A DNA stretch of 24,949 nt from CAZJBP01 sp964544115 (lineage in GTDB: Bacteria > Verrucomicrobiota > Kiritimatiellia > UBA8416 > JADHWI01): the NCBI GenBank assembly GCA_964544115.1, contig CAZJBP010000033.1, positions 1 to 24,949 of the forward strand, read 5' to 3'. Below, in pieces: positions 21,852 through 24,949 of the stretch (its first letter is position 1; every line of letters starts with the position of its first letter). The notes below the pieces were generated by a model. The model saw nothing but the letters and a program-made list of their open reading frames with translations. It did no database searches and had not been told where the DNA came from. A program made the translations under genes and the position numbers.

Positions 21852-21890
21852 ATGGTCAATCGACAATCACACATCGACAATCGACAATCA
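21852..21890. repeat. ATCGACA heptamer repeat
   Basis: ATCGACA, ATCACAC, ATCGACA, ATCGACA, ATC in the 37-base gap between cysD and cysNC, so the two genes are separated only by repeat sequence. Confidence 0.7.
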
Positions 21891-22805
21891 AAAATACCCA
21901 TCCCTCTTCTTCTGTTCCATCGAGGCATCCTGGTCATGATCGATCAGTCGCGTCGAGCGCTCTGACCGGCGGACGGAGCGCATCTCGTCGAGGATCGCCT
22001 CAACCGTGGTGGCCGAGGAGCGCACGGCGCCGGTGCAGGGGTGGCAGCCGAGGGTGCGGAAACGGCACATCACGCGCTCGGGCTCAGAGCCGGGTGGCAG
22101 GCGGTTGCCCTCAATCACGGGGATGAGCTGGCCCTTGTGCTCGACCACGAGGCGCTCGGCGGCGAAATACATCGGCACGACGGGGATGCGCTCGAGCGCG
22201 ATGTACTCCCAGACGTCCAGCTCGGTCCAGTTGGAGAGGGGGAACACGCGGAACGACTCGCCGGGGCTGTGGCGCGAGTTGAGCATGCCCCACAGCTCGG
22301 GCCGCTGGTTTTTGGGGTCCCACTGCCCGTGCGCGTCGCGGAAGGAATAGATGCGCTCCTTCGCGCGGGACCGCTCCTCATCGCGCCGCGCGCCGCCGAA
22401 CGCCGCATCGTAGGCCCCCTCGCGCAGCGCCTGCAGGAGGGCGCGCGTCTTCAGCAGGTCGCAGCAGCGGACTGTGCCCAGCGCCCCCGGGTTCGTGCCG
22501 GCGGCGATGGCCGGCTCGTTGCGGTAGACGCGCAGGTCCGCGCCGATCTCGCGGCAATAGGCATCGCGGAAGGCGTACATCTCCGGAAACTTGTAGCCCG
22601 TATCCACGTGCAGGAGCGGAAAGGGGATCGGGGCGGGCGCGAACGCCTTGCGCGCCAGGTGCACCATGACCGAGGAATCCTTGCCGACGGAGTAGAGCAT
22701 GACCGGGCGCTCGAACTCCGCCACCGTCTCGCGCAGGATCCGGAGGCTCTCGGCCTCGAGGGCCTGGAGCGTTCCGATGCGGTAGTGCTCAATGCCGGCG
22801 CTCAT
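21888..22805 (-). CDS. cysD: Sulfate adenylyltransferase subunit 2
   Basis: 305 residues, the standard length. PP-loop ATP pyrophosphatase motif YSVGKDSSVM (38-47), then LLHVDTGYKFPEMYAFRD, the AFGGARRDEERSRAKER loop, and the C-terminal FRTLGCHPCTGAV and EQKKRDGYF, all characteristic of CysD. It forms the adenylyltransferase with CysN; GTP hydrolysis by CysN drives APS formation. It lies directly after the rhamnose mutarotase gene (13-base gap) and before cysNC. No sulfite-forming genes (cysH, cysI/J) are visible, so the product is more likely used for PAPS-dependent sulfation. Confidence 0.97.
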   Translation of the reverse strand: MSAGIEHYRIGTLQALEAESLRILRETVAEFERPVMLYSVGKDSSVMVHLARKAFAPAPIPFPLLHVDTGYKFPEMYAFRDAYCREIGADLRVYRNEPAIAAGTNPGALGTVRCCDLLKTRALLQALREGAYDAAFGGARRDEERSRAKERIYSFRDAHGQWDPKNQRPELWGMLNSRHSPGESFRVFPLSNWTELDVWEYIALERIPVVPMYFAAERLVVEHKGQLIPVIEGNRLPPGSEPERVMCRFRTLGCHPCTGAVRSSATTVEAILDEMRSVRRSERSTRLIDHDQDASMEQKKRDGYF

Positions 22806-22818
22806 GTCGTGCGGTGCC

Positions 22819-23133
22819 TCAGTCGATGTGGAACACTTCGCGCAGCTCGCGGCTCACGGGGCTATGGTCGGGGTTCGACGGCATGATGTCCCGCATGTAG
22901 TCCCACCAGCGGCGGCACTCGGGCGTGCGGGCGATCGCCGCCCACCGCGCCTCGTCCTCCACCTCCACGTACCCGAACAGCTGGCTGCTCGGCGCGTCCA
23001 GAAAGATACTGTAGTCGAGGACGCCGTGCGACTTCAACACCGCCTCGAGGTCTGCCCAGATGGGGCGGTGGCGCCGCTCGTACTCGGCATGCCGGTCGGG
23101 GTGGACGGACATCAGGAACGCTTTGCGGATCAT
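22819..23133 (-). CDS. rhaM: L-rhamnose mutarotase
   Basis: 104 residues, exactly the size of E. coli RhaM (YiiL). The sequence follows it closely: MIRKAFLMSVHPDRHAEYERR, then HRPIWADLEAVLKSHG, YSIFLD, RWWDYMRDIMPSNPD and SPVSRELREVFHID. It contains the conserved catalytic His in the EYxRRH region and the WW motif. It interconverts alpha and beta L-rhamnose and is usually part of rhamnose breakdown. Here it is not next to RhaA, RhaB or RhaD but inside a sulfation cluster, between a sulfotransferase (4-bp gap) and cysD. Rhamnose, or a 6-deoxy sugar like fucose, is thus probably the substrate of this locus. Confidence 0.93.
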   Translation of the reverse strand: MIRKAFLMSVHPDRHAEYERRHRPIWADLEAVLKSHGVLDYSIFLDAPSSQLFGYVEVEDEARWAAIARTPECRRWWDYMRDIMPSNPDHSPVSRELREVFHID

Positions 23134-23137
23134 GGTC

Positions 23138-23857
23138 TCAGGCCTCCTCGTAGCCGTGGGCGGCGACGTCTTCCTTGAAGAACGGGAACATGTGCCGGCC
23201 CTTGTCGCGCCGCCAGCGCCCCACGGTTTCCGGGCGCACCGGAATGCGGGCGAGCGGCATCGCCAGGTAGTCCTCGATCCGGCGCAGCGTGGCGTCCTGG
23301 TCCAGGACGAAGTCCTCGAACCGCACGCTCAGCAGGTGGCGCGGCGCCGGCGTGGCCCGCACGATCTCGACCTGGTATTTCCAGCTGACGGCGCGGCGCT
23401 CGCGCTCGTCGCTCGTGCGGTCGTAGGGCACGCCGAAGTCGGACAGGTCGTCGGTGAGGTGGCCGCCGAGGATACAGTCGCGCGGATCGCGGACCCAGTA
23501 GATGTAGCGGATGTCGGGGAAGAGGCGCACGATCCAGGGGTACACCAGCGTCGTCTCGGGAATTTTCCAGCCGCGCGCCGGCGCAGGGCTGGACAGGACG
23601 CTGGACAGGTAGCGCCGGATCAGCCGCTCGAACTCGGCGTCGATCGGCATCGTGTGCAGCGCGGAGAAATCCCACCGCAGGCCGCCGAGGTGGCGCACGT
23701 GGCGGGCCATGATGCGGCAGGCCTCGTACATGTCCTCGGGCGGCAGGAGGTCGCCGGACGTGTTCAGCGGCGCGCCCATGAACACGCCGCTGGCGGAGAG
23801 CGTGTGCGACATGGCGCGCGTGCCCGAGTGTCCCCTGCCGATGACCGTGATCAACAT
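23138..23857 (-). CDS. PAPS-dependent sulfotransferase family protein
   Basis: 239 residues. The start overlaps the end of the upstream oxidoreductase by 7 bases, so they are coupled. The 5'-phosphosulfate-binding loop is GRGHSGTRAMSHTL (7-20), and the 3'-phosphate-binding motif is YIYWVRDPRDCILGGH (about 131-146), followed by a C-terminal helix with KGRHMFPFFKED. These are the hallmarks of the sulfotransferase fold. It would transfer sulfate from PAPS, made by the CysD/CysNC encoded next door, to an acceptor such as a sugar or exported glycan. No signal peptide or membrane helix is seen, so it is cytoplasmic. The acceptor is unknown. Confidence 0.86.
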   Translation of the reverse strand: MLITVIGRGHSGTRAMSHTLSASGVFMGAPLNTSGDLLPPEDMYEACRIMARHVRHLGGLRWDFSALHTMPIDAEFERLIRRYLSSVLSSPAPARGWKIPETTLVYPWIVRLFPDIRYIYWVRDPRDCILGGHLTDDLSDFGVPYDRTSDERERRAVSWKYQVEIVRATPAPRHLLSVRFEDFVLDQDATLRRIEDYLAMPLARIPVRPETVGRWRRDKGRHMFPFFKEDVAAHGYEEA

Positions 23858-24873
23858 GCGCCGCGCTCCTCGACGTCCGCCACGCGCACGACCGACTCGG
23901 TTTCCACCGAGCGGATGGCCGCGGCCAGCACCCGCTGCGCCGCCAGCCCGTCTGCGCCGGACCCGTCGATCGCCTCCGGTGCCGTGCCCGCCGCCACCTG
24001 GTCCACGAACCGCGACAGGCGGTCGCGGAAGGTGTCATCGAAACTCCCAAGGCCCCCGAACGCGGGGTTCGTGTAGACCGTCTTCTCCGGGTTTCCGGCG
24101 GGATACAGCGTGGCCTCGCGGAAGATGTCGTCGATCACGAAGCGCCCGTTCGTGCCGGCGAACTCCGTGCGCTCCATCGGGTGGCCGCGCTCGATGTCGT
24201 AGCTGCCGCTGAGATGCCCGAGGGCGCCGCTGGCAAACCGCATGTTGAACTGCGCCGTGGACCAGATCGTGCGGCCCGGCGCCCGCGTGACGAAGCACTG
24301 CACGGCCTCGATGTCGCCGCCGAAGTAGCGCATGATGTCGACGGTGTGCGGGTGCAGGGCCTTGATCTGGAACCAGGGGGACGACTCCCGCGGGTTCATG
24401 ATCCACATGCTGACGTTCATGAAGAGCGGGTGGCCGATGCGTCCCTCATCCACCCAGCGGCGTGCCAGCCGGTGCGCCGGGTTGAAGCGGTGGTTGAGGT
24501 TGATCCCGTAGCACACGCCCTTGGCGCGGGCGGCGGCGACCATGTCGGCGGCCTGCGCGATGTCGTTGCAGATCGGCTTCTCCCCCAGCACGTGCAGCCC
24601 CGCCTCGATGGCCTGCATCGTCGGCTCGTAGTGGTCGCTGCCGTACTCCTCGCCGCCGGTGGCCACGCTGACCAGGTCGAGCCCGCCGGCCGCCAGCATC
24701 TCCGGCACCGAGCGGAAGGCGGGGACGCCGAAGGCGGCCGCCGCGGCGTCGGCGCGGTCGCGCAGCCGGTCGCACACCGCGACCAGCCGCGCGTTTGGCA
24801 GCCCGCGGTAGATCGCGGCGTGCTTGTTGCCTATCGGCCCGAGGCCGATCACGCCCACGCGCACCGGTGTCAT
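23851..24873 (-). CDS. Gfo/Idh/MocA-family sugar oxidoreductase
   Basis: 340 residues, typical. Rossmann motif VGVIGLGPIGNKHA (6-19), then the conserved EKPIC (about 98-102, the Lys-Pro pair), NLNHRFNPAHR, and a H-P-H-TVDIMRYFGG segment with the conserved His/Asp of the active site. GMGYGSGG-like detail varies among members, so the substrate is not fixed; these enzymes oxidise or reduce sugars, inositols or sugar nucleotides with NAD(P). A ribosome site (GGGAAGGGG) lies upstream, and the gene overlaps the sulfotransferase. In PVC bacteria such genes are very numerous in glycan-degradation loci. Confidence 0.92.
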   Translation of the reverse strand: MTPVRVGVIGLGPIGNKHAAIYRGLPNARLVAVCDRLRDRADAAAAAFGVPAFRSVPEMLAAGGLDLVSVATGGEEYGSDHYEPTMQAIEAGLHVLGEKPICNDIAQAADMVAAARAKGVCYGINLNHRFNPAHRLARRWVDEGRIGHPLFMNVSMWIMNPRESSPWFQIKALHPHTVDIMRYFGGDIEAVQCFVTRAPGRTIWSTAQFNMRFASGALGHLSGSYDIERGHPMERTEFAGTNGRFVIDDIFREATLYPAGNPEKTVYTNPAFGGLGSFDDTFRDRLSRFVDQVAAGTAPEAIDGSGADGLAAQRVLAAAIRSVETESVVRVADVEERGAC

Positions 24874-24892
24874 GCGGCGTCCCCTTCCCGTA

Positions 24893-24949
24893 TCACTTCC
24901 GGTTGTTGGCCTGCAACTGCTCCGCCTGCTTCGGATCGCCGATGTGCAG
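24893..24949 (-). CDS. C-terminal end of an unidentified gene
   Basis: On the minus strand the frame entering from the window edge reads HIGDPKQAEQLQANNRK and stops with TGA at 24893-24895, 19 bases before the ATG of the oxidoreductase. Too short to assign; it shares the strand and close spacing with the oxidoreductase-sulfotransferase operon. Confidence 0.5.
   Translation of the reverse strand: MHIGDPKQAEQLQANNRK

Noticed and set aside
20353..21939. Long plus-strand frame opposite cysNC
   Set aside because: CysNC is unmistakable on the minus strand; this is its mirror frame.
21888..22805. CysD as part of assimilatory sulfate reduction
   Set aside because: No reductase genes are present and APS kinase plus a sulfotransferase are adjacent, so sulfation is the better reading.

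Overview
The window is a high-GC bacterial chromosomal segment from a Gram-negative organism. It has an LpxC-family enzyme, an OmpA-type peptidoglycan-binding domain, lipoproteins and many signal peptides. Several traits point to the PVC superphylum, perhaps Kiritimatiellota or a close Verrucomicrobia-like lineage: exported proteins with a C-terminal 'YQVEASSNLETW' module, EF-hand exported proteins, a PAPS-making CysD/CysNC pair beside a sulfotransferase, and heptamer repeats in nearly every gap. This placement is inference; there is no rRNA to confirm it.

Left part (1-8.9 kb, all genes on +). After the 3' end of an MFS-like transporter come four transcription units: (i) EF-hand protein, OmpR-type regulator and histidine kinase; (ii) two exported proteins; (iii) a subtilisin-like S8 protease with PKD and FN3 domains; (iv) a second EF-hand protein. 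Each unit has the same promoter layout: two 10-bp half-sites 11 bp apart, then 7-8 bp, then a -10 box. This looks like a PhoB-style activator site, and the two-component system inside the cluster is the obvious candidate regulator. Units iii and iv share a duplicated promoter and leader of about 190-200 bp.

Middle (8.9-10.5 kb). A strong terminator is followed by decayed DNA with a rhodanese remnant. Then come tRNA-Leu(UAA) and a small GIY-YIG gene bracketed by two tRNA-Leu 5'-part copies. Both copies carry the same 30-nt double hairpin inserted exactly between anticodon positions 34 and 35.

10.5-15.8 kb (all -). The gene order is two zinc alcohol/sugar dehydrogenases, an unusual LpxC-family protein, a ParA/Soj ATPase, and a protein that fuses a ParB N-terminal domain, one membrane helix and an OmpA/MotB-type domain. 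This possible cell-wall-anchored partner for ParA is the most novel item in the window.

15.8-24.9 kb. A two-helix DUF4405-like protein (+) is followed by minus-strand genes. One pair is a PHP-domain protein and a sorbitol-6-phosphate-dehydrogenase-like SDR with a vestigial N-terminal extension. The other is a sulfation/sugar cluster: Gfo/Idh/MocA oxidoreductase, sulfotransferase, L-rhamnose mutarotase, CysD, bifunctional CysNC and a lipoprotein. Sulfite-forming genes are absent here, so the PAPS probably feeds sulfation of a glycan.
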